Of a stretch of DNA of 64,000 bases, positions 36,421-46,049 are shown one piece after another. Numbering within the stretch: position 1 is the first letter of the stretch; each line of letters begins with the position of its first letter. This stretch comes from Flavobacteriales bacterium (GTDB lineage Bacteria; Bacteroidota; Bacteroidia; Flavobacteriales_F; PHOS-HE28): assembly GCA_016705955.1 (NCBI GenBank), contig JADJKO010000002.1, positions 682,001-746,000 of the forward strand, written 5' to 3'. The notes under the pieces were generated by a model that ran no database searches, had not been told where the DNA came from, and saw nothing but the letters and a program-made list of their open reading frames with translations. Position numbers and translations under genes: made by a program.

Positions 36421-37659
36421 ATGATCCGCAGGTGGTTCCAAGTAGCACTTCTTTTCCTCGCCATAGCGGCCACGATCGGGGCGACGTTGCGGTTGATCTA
36501 TGTAGTGGATATGCCATGGCTCCTGTTCAAACCGTGGTTGCATGCGCATTCGCATGTGGCCATGCTTGGTTGGGTCATGCCCGCCTTGCTCATTGCTATC
36601 ATCGGACAGGATGATCGCCCAGCGCCGCGTGGATTTTCGTGGTGGATGCTCGCATCGCAAGTCCTCGTACTCGCGATGCTCGTGAGTTTTCCGCTGCAAG
36701 GATACGGATCCATTTCGATCGCGAGTTCAGCGGGCCAGATGGTCATCGGCTATGTGCTCATCGCACTGCTGTGGCATCACACCCGGCATTGGCCAGCAAC
36801 GGGCAGTCGGCTGCTGGTGCGTCTCGCCTTCGTTTTCCAGTTCGTGAGCACCATTGGTATCTGGGCCATGGGGCCGATCATGACCTCCGGCCTTGCGGGC
36901 ACGGAATGGTATTACTGGAGCATCCAGTGGTTCCTCCATTTCCAGTTCAATGGCTGGTTCTGGTTCGCCGCCATGGCCATCGGGAGTCGTTGGGCGGAGC
37001 AGCATGGTGTGGATGTGCGCCTGGACACCACCACCACCGTGTTATGGGCGGCGGGCACCCTGCTCACCTTCGCACTTGCCGTGGCATGGAGCGAACGGCA
37101 TACAGGCATCATCGCGGTGAATTCCTTCGGTATCCTGCTCCAGTTCATTGCCGCATGGCGAACCATGATGGCCATGCGGGGCGCGCGCCCACAGGCCTAC
37201 GTGAAGTCCACCAAGTGGATGCGCTTCCTCATCGGGATCATGCTGGTGTCCATGGCTATGAAGATCGCCGCACAATCCCTGGTGGCCATCCCGGCCATGG
37301 CGACCATGTCGCTCACCCTGCGCAACTACGTCATCGGGTTCATCCACTTGAACACGCTCGGTGCCATCACCTCCTTGCTCTTCGCGTTCGCGCTCATGCG
37401 CGGGTGGTTCGATCATCGCAGGCTTGCCATGCGCTTCGGACTCATCTCCTTCGTTCTCGGCTTCGCCACCAGCGAGACGCTCTTGTTCCTGCAAGGCACC
37501 TTGTTCTGGGCGGGCCTGAGGAAGATACCCGGTTATTACCTGATGCTCTTCGGCGCAAGCACCTTGTTGGCGGTAGGGGTGTGGGTGGTGCTCTTCGCCT
37601 CCTTCAACCGGAGCGCCTATCTTCGGCTGACACGCATACGGGCCGAGGAGGGTGACTGA
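36421..37659 (+). CDS. Polytopic membrane protein, haem-copper-oxidase-subunit-I-like
   Basis: 412 aa, about 12 helices. Histidines are placed as in subunit-I-like proteins (WLHAHSHVAMLGWVMP, LLWHHTRHW, GFIHLNTLGAITS), but the full catalytic set is not evident. It may bind haem or copper, comparable to NnrS-type or oxidase-like proteins common beside nos/nor genes. Direct function unknown. Confidence 0.7.
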   Translation: MIRRWFQVALLFLAIAATIGATLRLIYVVDMPWLLFKPWLHAHSHVAMLGWVMPALLIAIIGQDDRPAPRGFSWWMLASQVLVLAMLVSFPLQGYGSISIASSAGQMVIGYVLIALLWHHTRHWPATGSRLLVRLAFVFQFVSTIGIWAMGPIMTSGLAGTEWYYWSIQWFLHFQFNGWFWFAAMAIGSRWAEQHGVDVRLDTTTTVLWAAGTLLTFALAVAWSERHTGIIAVNSFGILLQFIAAWRTMMAMRGARPQAYVKSTKWMRFLIGIMLVSMAMKIAAQSLVAIPAMATMSLTLRNYVIGFIHLNTLGAITSLLFAFALMRGWFDHRRLAMRFGLISFVLGFATSETLLFLQGTLFWAGLRKIPGYYLMLFGASTLLAVGVWVVLFASFNRSAYLRLTRIRAEEGD

Positions 37660-37728
37660 TGAATTATTCGGCTCATCGGCCATGTTCAGATCCGGTCACG
37701 ACCTCGAACCATCACATCCCCGACACGA

Positions 37729-38214
37729 ATGATCAAGCGAATACTCCTTGCTCTTCTGGCGATAACGCTGGTAGCACAATTCTTCCAACCCGATCGTAGC
37801 GCACCTGCGATCGACCCCGCGAAGGACATGCTGGCGATGACCAACGCACCCCCGGATATCCAAACGCTGGTGGTGGGGGCCTGTTACGATTGCCACAGCG
37901 ACCGGACGGACTATCCGTTCTGGGCCTATGTGACCCCGATCAACTTCATCATTCAACGCCACATCGATGAAGGCCGGGAGGAACTGAACTACTCCCGATG
38001 GGATCTGTTCGCGGGCAGTGAGCATGCCGCCAAAAGCGGTGAAGAGGTGGCCGAGGGTGAAATGCCTCCTGCCAACTACGCACGGATGCATGGTCATGCG
38101 CAGTTGAGTGGTGCGCAAAAGGACCAGCTTATCGCTTGGTTGAATGCGACCATGGGCGAGGCGGGGCACGGTGAGGCCGGGCACGATGAGTCGGACGACG
38201 ACGACGACGACTAG
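37729..38214 (+). CDS. Haem-binding domain protein (CYDCH)
   Basis: 161 aa. N-terminal hydrophobic anchor (RILLALLAITLVAQFF), CYDCHSDRTDYPFWAYVTP (haem-binding domain family), then a MPPANYARMHG segment and an acidic, His-containing tail ending in six Asp. Likely membrane-anchored c-type haem protein for electron transfer. It is 69 bp after the oxidase-like gene. Confidence 0.87.
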   Translation: MIKRILLALLAITLVAQFFQPDRSAPAIDPAKDMLAMTNAPPDIQTLVVGACYDCHSDRTDYPFWAYVTPINFIIQRHIDEGREELNYSRWDLFAGSEHAAKSGEEVAEGEMPPANYARMHGHAQLSGAQKDQLIAWLNATMGEAGHGEAGHDESDDDDDD

Positions 38215-38290
38215 TGCGAAACCGAAACGATGTCAACCCGCTTGATCCGGATGGCCGAGGCCCACGGATCGCAAAGGGACCCCGCTCCTT

Positions 38291-39601
38291 TCAGGAGGAT
38301 GGTTGCAGCAACCTGTTGAAGTACGCCCACACCACGATCCCTAGCCCGAGCAATACGCCGAGTCCTGCGTATGCGAATACATACAGCACGTTATTGACCG
38401 GTTGCATCATCGCTTGGAAATCGGTCATGCCGAGCGCGACGGACCGATAGCCTTTGAGCAGGCCCGCCGCGATCAATGCGAACCAGAAGACCAGTAGGCT
38501 CACCGTGGTGATCCGCCTGCCGATCTTGATCCACCGGCGTTCCTTGTCCGGGAGTGCATCCATCCCCAGCATCGTTCCGATGGAAGCGAGGAGGATCATC
38601 GTGTTGATGCCGATGGTGGTACCCATGGCGTGCGCCACGGTGATGTGCGTGCCGTGCGTGTACCGGTTGATCGCCGGGATGGACATCAACAGCGCGAGGA
38701 TGAGGTTGAGGAAGACCCAGAACTCCGAGGCCAGCAGGAAGCGGTAGGTGATGATGTTCCGGTGGATGCGCTGCTCGGTCATCTTCGCGCGGAAGCCCTG
38801 GATGATGTTGATGAGGAAGATCCATTCCGCCATGCTGATGCCGTAGGCGACGTGCCGGATCCAACCCGCCGTGGGCACATTGTAGATGTGGTGGCCCCAG
38901 TTGAACATCAGGTTGCTGAGGCCGAGGAACCAGAAGATGAAGACCTTCCTCCCACGTGCGATCCCTTCATCGCCGCTCAACTTCACCATCAGGTAGAGCG
39001 CAGTGCCGTAGATCATCTGGTTCCACGCGCCCACCATGGACCCGTTCGATTTCCACTGCACGGTGATCTCGCGCAGGTAGTTGTCCCTGAACCAGGGGAT
39101 CTGGTAGAGGTTCTGCTCGATGAAGGTGATCAGGAAGAAGAGCAGGCCCGTGCTCCACATCCACACATACAAAGGCGGATCGGGGGTGCGCTTCAACCAT
39201 GCACGGAAATAGTCCGCCATGAGGAGCAACCACGCGAACAATAAGGGTACGGCCAAGAGCGGTGGGAACTCCCAGTATTCACGACCACCGTACTGGTTCA
39301 CGGCGTAGAAGCCGAAGACCGCGAGAATGGTCCCGATCCAGAGCACGAGGAAGCCGGTGTAGAGCATGGAACCACGGGTCTCCCCGAATTCCACACGCTT
39401 GAAATGGACCAGGCCGGCCGTTGCGCCACTGATGATCCAGAACAAGGCGGCGGAGACGTGTATGGGGCGTAACTGCCTGAACGGGATCAGCGCGATCCCA
39501 TCCGGAAGCAGGAAGGCGAAGGCCGCTAAGGAGCCGACCACCAACGCCGTGGCCAGTAGCAACAAGGCAAAGCCGATGTGCCACTTGGTAGCGGTGGTCA
39601 T
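38291..39601 (-). CDS. norB: Nitric-oxide reductase large subunit (NorB-like)
   Basis: 436 aa from the ATG at 39601, overlapping norC (ATGA). Twelve helices. Conserved His: LRPIHVSAALFW, NWGHHIYNVP and THGTHITVAHAMG, matching haem b/b3 and FeB ligands of the NorB branch of haem-copper oxidases. Reduces NO to N2O with NorC. The family split within NorB-like enzymes (c-type vs divergent) cannot be settled by eye. Confidence 0.85.
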   Translation of the reverse strand: MTTATKWHIGFALLLLATALVVGSLAAFAFLLPDGIALIPFRQLRPIHVSAALFWIISGATAGLVHFKRVEFGETRGSMLYTGFLVLWIGTILAVFGFYAVNQYGGREYWEFPPLLAVPLLFAWLLLMADYFRAWLKRTPDPPLYVWMWSTGLLFFLITFIEQNLYQIPWFRDNYLREITVQWKSNGSMVGAWNQMIYGTALYLMVKLSGDEGIARGRKVFIFWFLGLSNLMFNWGHHIYNVPTAGWIRHVAYGISMAEWIFLINIIQGFRAKMTEQRIHRNIITYRFLLASEFWVFLNLILALLMSIPAINRYTHGTHITVAHAMGTTIGINTMILLASIGTMLGMDALPDKERRWIKIGRRITTVSLLVFWFALIAAGLLKGYRSVALGMTDFQAMMQPVNNVLYVFAYAGLGVLLGLGIVVWAYFNRLLQPSS

Positions 39602-39999
39602 GGGGTGGTGGGTTTGATGAAATAGGTGCCCGACCAATGCACGTTCTCCGGGGAGACCTGGCTGCTACCGGTGCGGTCCACCCATGCCAGGAAGGCGATC
39701 AGATCATCGATCTCCGCGTCGTTCAATTCCAGTGCGGGCATACGCCCGGAGCCGTAACGCATGAAGGCCCGCATGCGCTCCTCGCCCGCTCGTTGGTACT
39801 CGTTCGTCAGATCCGGACCCATGTACCCGCCGAGGCCGTACAGTTGGTGGCAGCTCGCGCAGTTCTGTTGTTGCCAAGTATCCATGCCCGCCCGCACTTG
39901 TGCCGTGGCGGGTTCCATGCGGCCCGCATCCCCGTTCGTGTACACGAGTGCCGTGTAACCCGCGAAGGCAACGAAGAGGATGATCCAGACCGTGCGCAT
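39598..39999 (-). CDS. norC: NorC-like membrane cytochrome c
   Basis: 133 aa, one N-terminal anchor, haem motif in QQQNCASCHQLYGLGGYMGPDLTN and axial Met in RMPALELND. It passes electrons to NorB. Four-base overlap with norB. Confidence 0.9.
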   Translation of the reverse strand: MRTVWIILFVAFAGYTALVYTNGDAGRMEPATAQVRAGMDTWQQQNCASCHQLYGLGGYMGPDLTNEYQRAGEERMRAFMRYGSGRMPALELNDAEIDDLIAFLAWVDRTGSSQVSPENVHWSGTYFIKPTTP

Positions 40000-40014
40000 T
40001 CCAGGGATCGTGCG

Positions 40015-40482
40015 TCAGCCGGGTGTGGTCGATCCCACTGCGCTGGCGCTGTTCGTGAAGATCATCGCTCCGTTGAAGTACACCTCCCAGGTCACCGGCA
40101 TCGCTTTCTTCAGCATGAAGCTCACGCCGCACAATTCATTCTGTGAGCGCTGCACCGTGGCCAGCGTTTCATCGCGGTATTCCTCCTTTCCTTGGATATC
40201 ATATACCACATGGATGCTGGTGTAGGCGATGGGATGGGTTTTGGTGAGTTCCGCGATCGCGCGCACATCGCAACGGTCCAATGGTTTGCCGGCTTTGCGC
40301 ATCAGCGCCACCACATCCATGCCCGTGCAGCCTGTGAGCGCCACGAGCATGAAGGGTTTTGGGATCGGCCCTTGGTCCTCGCCACCCACGCGCTCCGGTG
40401 CATCCATGACCACGGTATGCCCGTTGACCAGCGCATTGAACTGCATCTTTCCCATCCAAACGGTCTCCACTTCGTGCGTCAT
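40015..40482 (-). CDS. OsmC-family protein
   Basis: 155 aa from ATG 40482. MLVALTGCTGMDVVALMRK holds the first conserved Cys and SQNELCGVSFMLKKAMPV the second, as in OsmC/Ohr-type thiol peroxidases. Detoxifies organic hydroperoxides in the cytoplasm. It precedes norC by 15 bp, so it may be co-expressed with NO reduction. Confidence 0.92.
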   Translation of the reverse strand: MTHEVETVWMGKMQFNALVNGHTVVMDAPERVGGEDQGPIPKPFMLVALTGCTGMDVVALMRKAGKPLDRCDVRAIAELTKTHPIAYTSIHVVYDIQGKEEYRDETLATVQRSQNELCGVSFMLKKAMPVTWEVYFNGAMIFTNSASAVGSTTPG

Positions 40483-40597
40483 CGGTCGGTGTGTTCGTAC
40501 TGCGGCCAAAGGTGGCGAGGGTGTGCGATCCGGGTCCTGACCACCGTCATCTTGTGCGCGAAGCGTTGGGGTACACTTGTGCTTCATCCCCAAGACC

Positions 40598-42262
40598 ATG
40601 ATCAAGCTATCCGTTCCCGCCTGCGCCATGTTTGCCCTGTCCGCATCGGCACAGTTCAATAACCCCTTGGCCATTCCCCCTGCCCTGGACCTCGATACCT
40701 TCCACTTGGTGGTGGATGAGCATGTCCACCAATTCTATCCGGGGATCAACACGAACACGTACGGCGCGAGCGCGGAGTACCTCGGCCCCACACTGATCAT
40801 GCATACCGGGGATACTGCACGGATCCGTGTCCACAACGACCTGTCGCAGATCACCACCATGCACTGGCACGGACTCCGTGTACCCGGCGAATTCGATGGT
40901 GGCCCACAGCGGGTGATCGATCCCGGTGACGTATGGGATGTGAAGTACCAGGTGAAGAATCCCGCCGGCACGTACTGGTACCATCCGCATCCGCACATGC
41001 TCACGGCTTTCCAGGCGAGCATGGGCATCGCGGGTTTCATCATCGTGCAGGACGATGAGGAGGCTGCATTGGACCTGCCGCGCACATACGGGATGGATGA
41101 TTTCCCGGTGGTGGTGCAGGACCGGAAGTTCGATGCGAACGGCGATTTCGTGATCGGGCCTTTCGGTGACTCGGTGCTGGTGAACGGGACGCCACGACCG
41201 TACCTGGAATGCCCGGCCCAAGTGGTGCGCCTGCGCTTGTTGAACGGATCGAACGCGCGCGTTTACCCGCTCGGCTTCGAGAACGACCAACCCTTCAGCG
41301 TGATCGCCAGCGACGGTGGCCTGCTGAACGCACCAGTGACCATGGACCGGATCCCCTTGAGCAATGGCGAACGCGCCGAGATCCTTCTGGACCTCACCGG
41401 CATGGAAGGCGACAGTTTGTTACTGATGAGCTATGGCAGTGAACTCCCACCTACCGTGCCGGGTAGTTCGTACGTCCTGTGGGAGAGCAGCCCGTTGAGC
41501 GGGATCGATTTCCCTGTTCTGCGCATCCGCATCACGGCACCGACCGCTGATCCGGTCACCACCATACCAGCGACGCTAGGCACGGCGCAGCCTTATGACG
41601 AAGCCTTCGCCACCGGTAGTCGGACCAAGACCCTCACCGGCAACGGTATGGTGGGCATGGGCATGTTCATGATCAACGGTGCGATGTACGACATCAATGT
41701 GATCAACGACACGATCCAGTTGGGCAGCATGGAAGTGTGGACCTTCCAGAACAATTCCAACATGGCTCATCCCATGCACATCCACGGCGGCTCGTTCTTC
41801 ATTCTCGATCGCGATGGCATCGCGCCACCGGCATGGGAGCGGGGCGCCAAGGATGTGGTGCTCGTGGATGTGGATGAGGCCGTGCGTGTGATCATGCGCT
41901 TCGATGAACTCTCCGGCGAGGAGTGGCCCTACATGTACCACTGCCACAACCTGATGCACGAGGACAACATGATGATGGCGCAATACATCGTGGTCGATCC
42001 ACACATGGCCGTGACGGGCCGGATGGATGATGGATCCATCACCGTATACCCGAACCCGACCGAAGGCATGGTACACTACCGATCCGCATTTCCGGTGCGC
42101 ACGGTGGAGATAACGGACAACGTTGGCCGGTCCGTTCTGCGCGATAAGGTCAGCGAACGATCAACAGGAACCGTGGACATCAGTGGACTGCGGGCCGGTG
42201 TTTACACCCTCACGCTACGCAATGGCGGGAACATCTTCCACACGAAGGTGATCCGGGAGTGA
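40598..42262 (+). CDS. Secreted multicopper oxidase with T9SS sorting domain
   Basis: 554 aa. Signal peptide ends SASAQ. Copper motifs: MHWHGLRVPGEFDGGP, YWYHPHPHM, HPMHIHGGSFF and YHCHNLMHEDNMMM, giving trinuclear and type-1 sites. The last 80 residues (SITVYPNPTEG ... GVYTLTLRNGG) are a T9SS type A sorting domain. Oxidises an unknown phenol, metal or copper substrate outside the cell. A possible promoter -7 element (TACACTTG, 40571-40578) stands 20 bp upstream. Confidence 0.94.
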   Translation: MIKLSVPACAMFALSASAQFNNPLAIPPALDLDTFHLVVDEHVHQFYPGINTNTYGASAEYLGPTLIMHTGDTARIRVHNDLSQITTMHWHGLRVPGEFDGGPQRVIDPGDVWDVKYQVKNPAGTYWYHPHPHMLTAFQASMGIAGFIIVQDDEEAALDLPRTYGMDDFPVVVQDRKFDANGDFVIGPFGDSVLVNGTPRPYLECPAQVVRLRLLNGSNARVYPLGFENDQPFSVIASDGGLLNAPVTMDRIPLSNGERAEILLDLTGMEGDSLLLMSYGSELPPTVPGSSYVLWESSPLSGIDFPVLRIRITAPTADPVTTIPATLGTAQPYDEAFATGSRTKTLTGNGMVGMGMFMINGAMYDINVINDTIQLGSMEVWTFQNNSNMAHPMHIHGGSFFILDRDGIAPPAWERGAKDVVLVDVDEAVRVIMRFDELSGEEWPYMYHCHNLMHEDNMMMAQYIVVDPHMAVTGRMDDGSITVYPNPTEGMVHYRSAFPVRTVEITDNVGRSVLRDKVSERSTGTVDISGLRAGVYTLTLRNGGNIFHTKVIRE

Positions 42263-42270
42263 CCCTCGGG

Positions 42271-42720
42271 TCAATTGTTCAAGGCGCCCTGCTCGATCCA
42301 ATCGCGTATGGTCTGTAGCTCTTCGGCGCTGAGCGTGGTGCCGTTGGGCGGCATGTTGAGGCCATAGGTCCCGGTTCCCGTGACCTTTTGCCACAGGACC
42401 GATGCATCCGGATCGCCGGGTACGATCCGCACATTAGGCGCGTAGCCCGTAGTGACCACGTTCACCAAGTTGGCATAGGCTTGCGAGACACCGGGGGATG
42501 CTTCCGAGGCACCAAGGTCCAACGCGCCGCTCACCGGATGGCAATTCCAACAATGCAGGGTGAAGATGGGCAGCACCTCGGTGTTGAAGTAGGCGGTATC
42601 GATAGGTACACCGGGTTCAACCGGAGCCGGCACGAATACAGGTCCTTCATCCTTGGCACATCCTGCAACGAGCAATATGGTGCAAGCGAGCAGCCAATGA
42701 ACGGTTGGTCGAGGGTTCAT
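42271..42720 (-). CDS. Cytochrome c-like lipoprotein (CWNCH)
   Basis: 149 aa, lipobox VAGC, one haem motif LHCWNCHPVSG, and NMPPNGTTLSAEELQTIRDWI as the axial Met and C-terminal helix. Resembles planctomycete-type cytochrome domains in Bacteroidota. Four-base overlap with the DUF5777 gene indicates one operon with the next three genes. Confidence 0.9.
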   Translation of the reverse strand: MNPRPTVHWLLACTILLVAGCAKDEGPVFVPAPVEPGVPIDTAYFNTEVLPIFTLHCWNCHPVSGALDLGASEASPGVSQAYANLVNVVTTGYAPNVRIVPGDPDASVLWQKVTGTGTYGLNMPPNGTTLSAEELQTIRDWIEQGALNN

Positions 42721-43634
42721 GGGTGGGGTTGCTTGGGTTTCACGAACAAGGTGCGGGCGATATTGAAGCCGAGCAGCAGGTACCCGTTATCATAGCGCGT
42801 GGTGGGTGTGGTATACAGGTCCTTCTCAAGGATCTGCGAACTACTTGCCACGATGATCTGGAACACATGGCCGAGCGTGGAGACCTCGTATGCCACCGCC
42901 ACGGGGTTCAGGTGATCCACCGGTTGCTGGCCCTTCAGGATGGGCGTGTACTCCAGAAGAACGGACCCCTTGGTGGTGACCTTGATGCGACCGCTGAGAG
43001 GCAGTGCCACGGTGAGGTTGCTTTCCCCTTCAGGCACCAGATTCCGGTACACGGCTGCACCAGTGATCTGCGCGGAGAAGACATCGCTGAAACGCCGTGC
43101 AACGATCACCTGGGTGTTGTACGAGAGCCGGTGCTTGGTCTCGTACGTGAATGGTGTTACCCGATCACCAAAGAAGGAATTGTTCCCCACGGTCGGGAAG
43201 GCATCGGTCATCATCGCCGCGTCGAAATATCCGGTCACGGAGACCGGCATGCGATCGTCCACGGTTTGACGCAGGATCCTGTATTTGGCCGAAAGGTCCA
43301 CCGTCTTGCCGTTCTTGGTGCGACCGGTCTCCAATTGCAAACGATCGGTGAGGGCGTACTGGAACCCGAAACGGATGTTGGCGGGAAGGTCCAGGCCAAG
43401 GAATTGTTTATACACCTGTTCGTCCGGGCTGACCGCGCCGAACCGGTGTTGGATCATGAAGCCGAAGGAGCGCTTGCGCGGCACCACCTCCACGGTCTGT
43501 GCGTTGATCACCTGTGTCCAAGAGAAGGTGTTCGTCACCAACTCAGGTGCCTCCTGGGCCATCGTCGCGTGGCTCATCGCACCGAGGAGGATCCCCAGCA
43601 AAGCGCGGCGGAATGGAAGATCGAGTTGCGTCAT
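42717..43634 (-). CDS. DUF5777-family outer-membrane beta-barrel
   Basis: 305 aa. Signal peptide ends ATMAQ. Alternating beta-strands (RSFGFMIQHRFGAVSPDE, NIRFGFQYALTDRLQLETG, KVTTKGSVLLEYTPILKG) match the DUF5777 barrel family, which recurs beside c-type cytochrome clusters in Bacteroidota. Probably outer-membrane; role unknown, perhaps housing exported haem proteins. Overlaps its neighbours by 4 bp on each side. Confidence 0.85.
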   Translation of the reverse strand: MTQLDLPFRRALLGILLGAMSHATMAQEAPELVTNTFSWTQVINAQTVEVVPRKRSFGFMIQHRFGAVSPDEQVYKQFLGLDLPANIRFGFQYALTDRLQLETGRTKNGKTVDLSAKYRILRQTVDDRMPVSVTGYFDAAMMTDAFPTVGNNSFFGDRVTPFTYETKHRLSYNTQVIVARRFSDVFSAQITGAAVYRNLVPEGESNLTVALPLSGRIKVTTKGSVLLEYTPILKGQQPVDHLNPVAVAYEVSTLGHVFQIIVASSSQILEKDLYTTPTTRYDNGYLLLGFNIARTLFVKPKQPHP

Positions 43635-44032
43635 TCGGCGTTAGGCTTGAGTGTTCGCAGGTAGTGTACCACGGCCCAGCGCTGCTCCCGGGAGATCACT
43701 TGTTCATAGGACGCCATCTCCCCACGACCGTGCGTGATCTTCCAGTAGATGGCACCGTTCGTTTGGGCCTGTACTGCTCGGGATGCCAGGTCGGCAGGAT
43801 GCACCTTCAAAGCGGCCGCATTGGGGCCGTCGCCTTTCCCTGCCATTCCGTGGCATACCCAGCAGAGGGAGGTGAAGATCTTCTGCCCTTTCTGCACGGC
43901 TTTCGGATCGTTGGCCATGGGGTCCACCAGTTTATCGGCCTCGGGTGGCGCTTTCCATGGCTCACCTTGTGGAAGTATTTGGAACCCGAGGGTCGGTACG
44001 AGCAGGAGCAGGATGAGTGCGGTGCGGTTCAT
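43631..44032 (-). CDS. Monohaem cytochrome c (CWVCH)
   Basis: 133 aa. N-terminal signal or anchor, haem motif SLCWVCHGMAGKGDGPNA, axial Met in GRGEMASYEQVI, and the typical RWAVVHYLRTL C-terminal helix. Between the TPR-ferredoxin gene and the DUF5777 gene. Confidence 0.92.
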   Translation of the reverse strand: MNRTALILLLLVPTLGFQILPQGEPWKAPPEADKLVDPMANDPKAVQKGQKIFTSLCWVCHGMAGKGDGPNAAALKVHPADLASRAVQAQTNGAIYWKITHGRGEMASYEQVISREQRWAVVHYLRTLKPNAE

Positions 44033-44037
44033 GGGGG

Positions 44038-46014
44038 TCAGGATCCAGGACCTGTGGGAGCGGGGTCCGTGCGGTGTTGCAGCGCCAGCAGATCCAAGGC
44101 CTTTTTTGCGTTCGTATGGGATGGGTCCAAAGTAAGGGCCTTGGTCAGGCTCTCTTGCGCGGCAACCGGATCTCCGGTACGGGCCTGCGTGACCCCGAGC
44201 GTGTACCGGATCTGCGCATCCCCCGGCCGCAATTCCGCCAAGCGCCGGTATTGTAGCAGGGCCTCATTCCATTGCCCACCGCGCAAGAGGAGGCCGCCGA
44301 TGTTGTTGCGCACCAGCACTTCGTCGGCCCCACGCTGTAGCGCTTGTTCCAAAAGTGCGATGGCTTTCGGGTCCGCGCCGGAGGCTGCTTCCATGGTCGC
44401 CCATGACAGGAGCGGCCGTGGGTCGTTGGGCGTTCGCGTAGAGGCTTGTTCATACAAGAGCCGGGCTTGTCGCACCTCGCCCTTACGCGCGCGTTCATCC
44501 GCAACCGCTAACGCCGCCAAGCCGAGCAATTCCTCATCGCGGCTATGCGGACGGACGATGCCTTCCTGAAGCGTGCGTTCCCAATGCGCGATCGCCCCGC
44601 CATGATCCCCTGCCGCACTGGCGAGTTCGCCCAAACGGTAGCGCGCTTCCACATGTCCGGGATCCTGTGCCACAATTCCTTTCAACAGTTCGATGGACTT
44701 CGCGCGTTCGCCGGCAAGCAGATACAAATTGGCGAGTTCCTTGCGTCGGTCGACCGGGCGGATCATCCCGATCGCCAAGGCTTTCTCATAGTGTTCGATC
44801 CCTTCGCCAAGCTGCTCCGCTGGAACACCCGCCGTGGCGCCGCTCAACTCGGTGAATACCGAGCGCCCTTTCCAGGTATGCCACTGCACGATGCCGCTGT
44901 GGACCAATAGGACCAGCACGGCGACCGTGAACGCGCCGAACATCCATCCGGCCGGTCGCAAGTGTCCGGTCACCTTGATCCGGATGCCGCGCAATTGCAC
45001 GGTTCCGGAGCGGATGAGTTGAATACCCAAATGCAGGATGTACGCGGTGCAGACCGCCAAGCCCACCGCCAGCAGGAACGGAACAGCATCATACAGCCCG
45101 CGGAAGATGAAGACCGAGATCACGAATGCGGCAAGCATGAACAGGTCCTCCTTCAGCGTGAAGCTGAAGCGTCCGGAATAGCTGCCCATGGGTTGCCCTT
45201 TGCGGAAGAGCGGTGGTTTGCGGAAGCCATATTGCACGGCATCCTCCGGACATACAGCGATGCAGTCCAGATCCTTCAGACAGCGCGGGTTGGTGACCAT
45301 GCCGTGGGTCGCGAGTTCGCGATGTACCAGGATATCCGAGGTGCATGCCTTGGTGCATAAGCCGCATTGTGTACAGTCCCCCGCAAGCACGATGCGTCCC
45401 GGCGCCAGTTGGTCGGCGATGCCGAACAGTGCGCCGTACGGGCATGCTTGGAAACAGAAGCCGCGACTGCCGAGCAGATAGACGATGGCGAAGCCGCAGA
45501 TGAAGAAAGTGAACACCGCAACGCCCGGTGGCGGCAGGTTGCGCCAGAAGTTGTCCGTGGTGAAGGAGGACCATCGCGCACCACCTGCTTGCACCACTTC
45601 GAGCTGCGGCCCATCCAAGCCATGAAAGAGCGCAAGCACTTGGGGCCAGATGAAGAGATAGAACATCACGGCCATGGGGATCCAGATCAGCGTCCGTGAT
45701 CGGATGGGCTGACGGCGGATGTGCAACTTGTCCATGAGCCATCCGCAGCTATCCTGCAAGGCCAGGATGTGGCAGCCCCACGAACAGAAGAAGCGGCCGA
45801 AGAACACCGTGGCCAGCATCACCAAGGCCATCAGGATGAAGCCGGCCGTGACGATGCCTTGATGGAGCGTGTACATCACCTCATTGAACTCCAGCGGTGC
45901 GAGGGTGCGCCCCTTGATCTTCCAATGCACGAAGTGGGCGATGAAGAGCACATGCACTCCGATCAAGGTGGCGGTGCGCCACTTGCCGAACGATCGGTGC
46001 TTCTTCTTCTCCAT
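44038..46014 (-). CDS. NapH/NosR-like ferredoxin membrane protein fused to TPRs
   Basis: 658 aa. Residues 1-390: five or six helices with FFCSWGCHILALQDSCGW and GFCFQACPYGALFG (CxxxCP-type motifs of NapH/NosR/CcoG), then two 4Fe-4S motifs (CTQCGLCTKAC; CLKDLDCIAVCPEDAV). Residues 400-645: about six TPR units (GDHGGAIAHWERTL; NEALLQYRRLAELRPGDAQ). It likely takes quinol electrons to periplasmic cytochromes, possibly replacing NosR, which is missing here. First gene of the 46-42 kb operon. Confidence 0.88.
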   Translation of the reverse strand: MEKKKHRSFGKWRTATLIGVHVLFIAHFVHWKIKGRTLAPLEFNEVMYTLHQGIVTAGFILMALVMLATVFFGRFFCSWGCHILALQDSCGWLMDKLHIRRQPIRSRTLIWIPMAVMFYLFIWPQVLALFHGLDGPQLEVVQAGGARWSSFTTDNFWRNLPPPGVAVFTFFICGFAIVYLLGSRGFCFQACPYGALFGIADQLAPGRIVLAGDCTQCGLCTKACTSDILVHRELATHGMVTNPRCLKDLDCIAVCPEDAVQYGFRKPPLFRKGQPMGSYSGRFSFTLKEDLFMLAAFVISVFIFRGLYDAVPFLLAVGLAVCTAYILHLGIQLIRSGTVQLRGIRIKVTGHLRPAGWMFGAFTVAVLVLLVHSGIVQWHTWKGRSVFTELSGATAGVPAEQLGEGIEHYEKALAIGMIRPVDRRKELANLYLLAGERAKSIELLKGIVAQDPGHVEARYRLGELASAAGDHGGAIAHWERTLQEGIVRPHSRDEELLGLAALAVADERARKGEVRQARLLYEQASTRTPNDPRPLLSWATMEAASGADPKAIALLEQALQRGADEVLVRNNIGGLLLRGGQWNEALLQYRRLAELRPGDAQIRYTLGVTQARTGDPVAAQESLTKALTLDPSHTNAKKALDLLALQHRTDPAPTGPGS

Positions 46015-46049
46015 CTCACAAGGGTAAGCACGATATCACGTGCGCGCGC

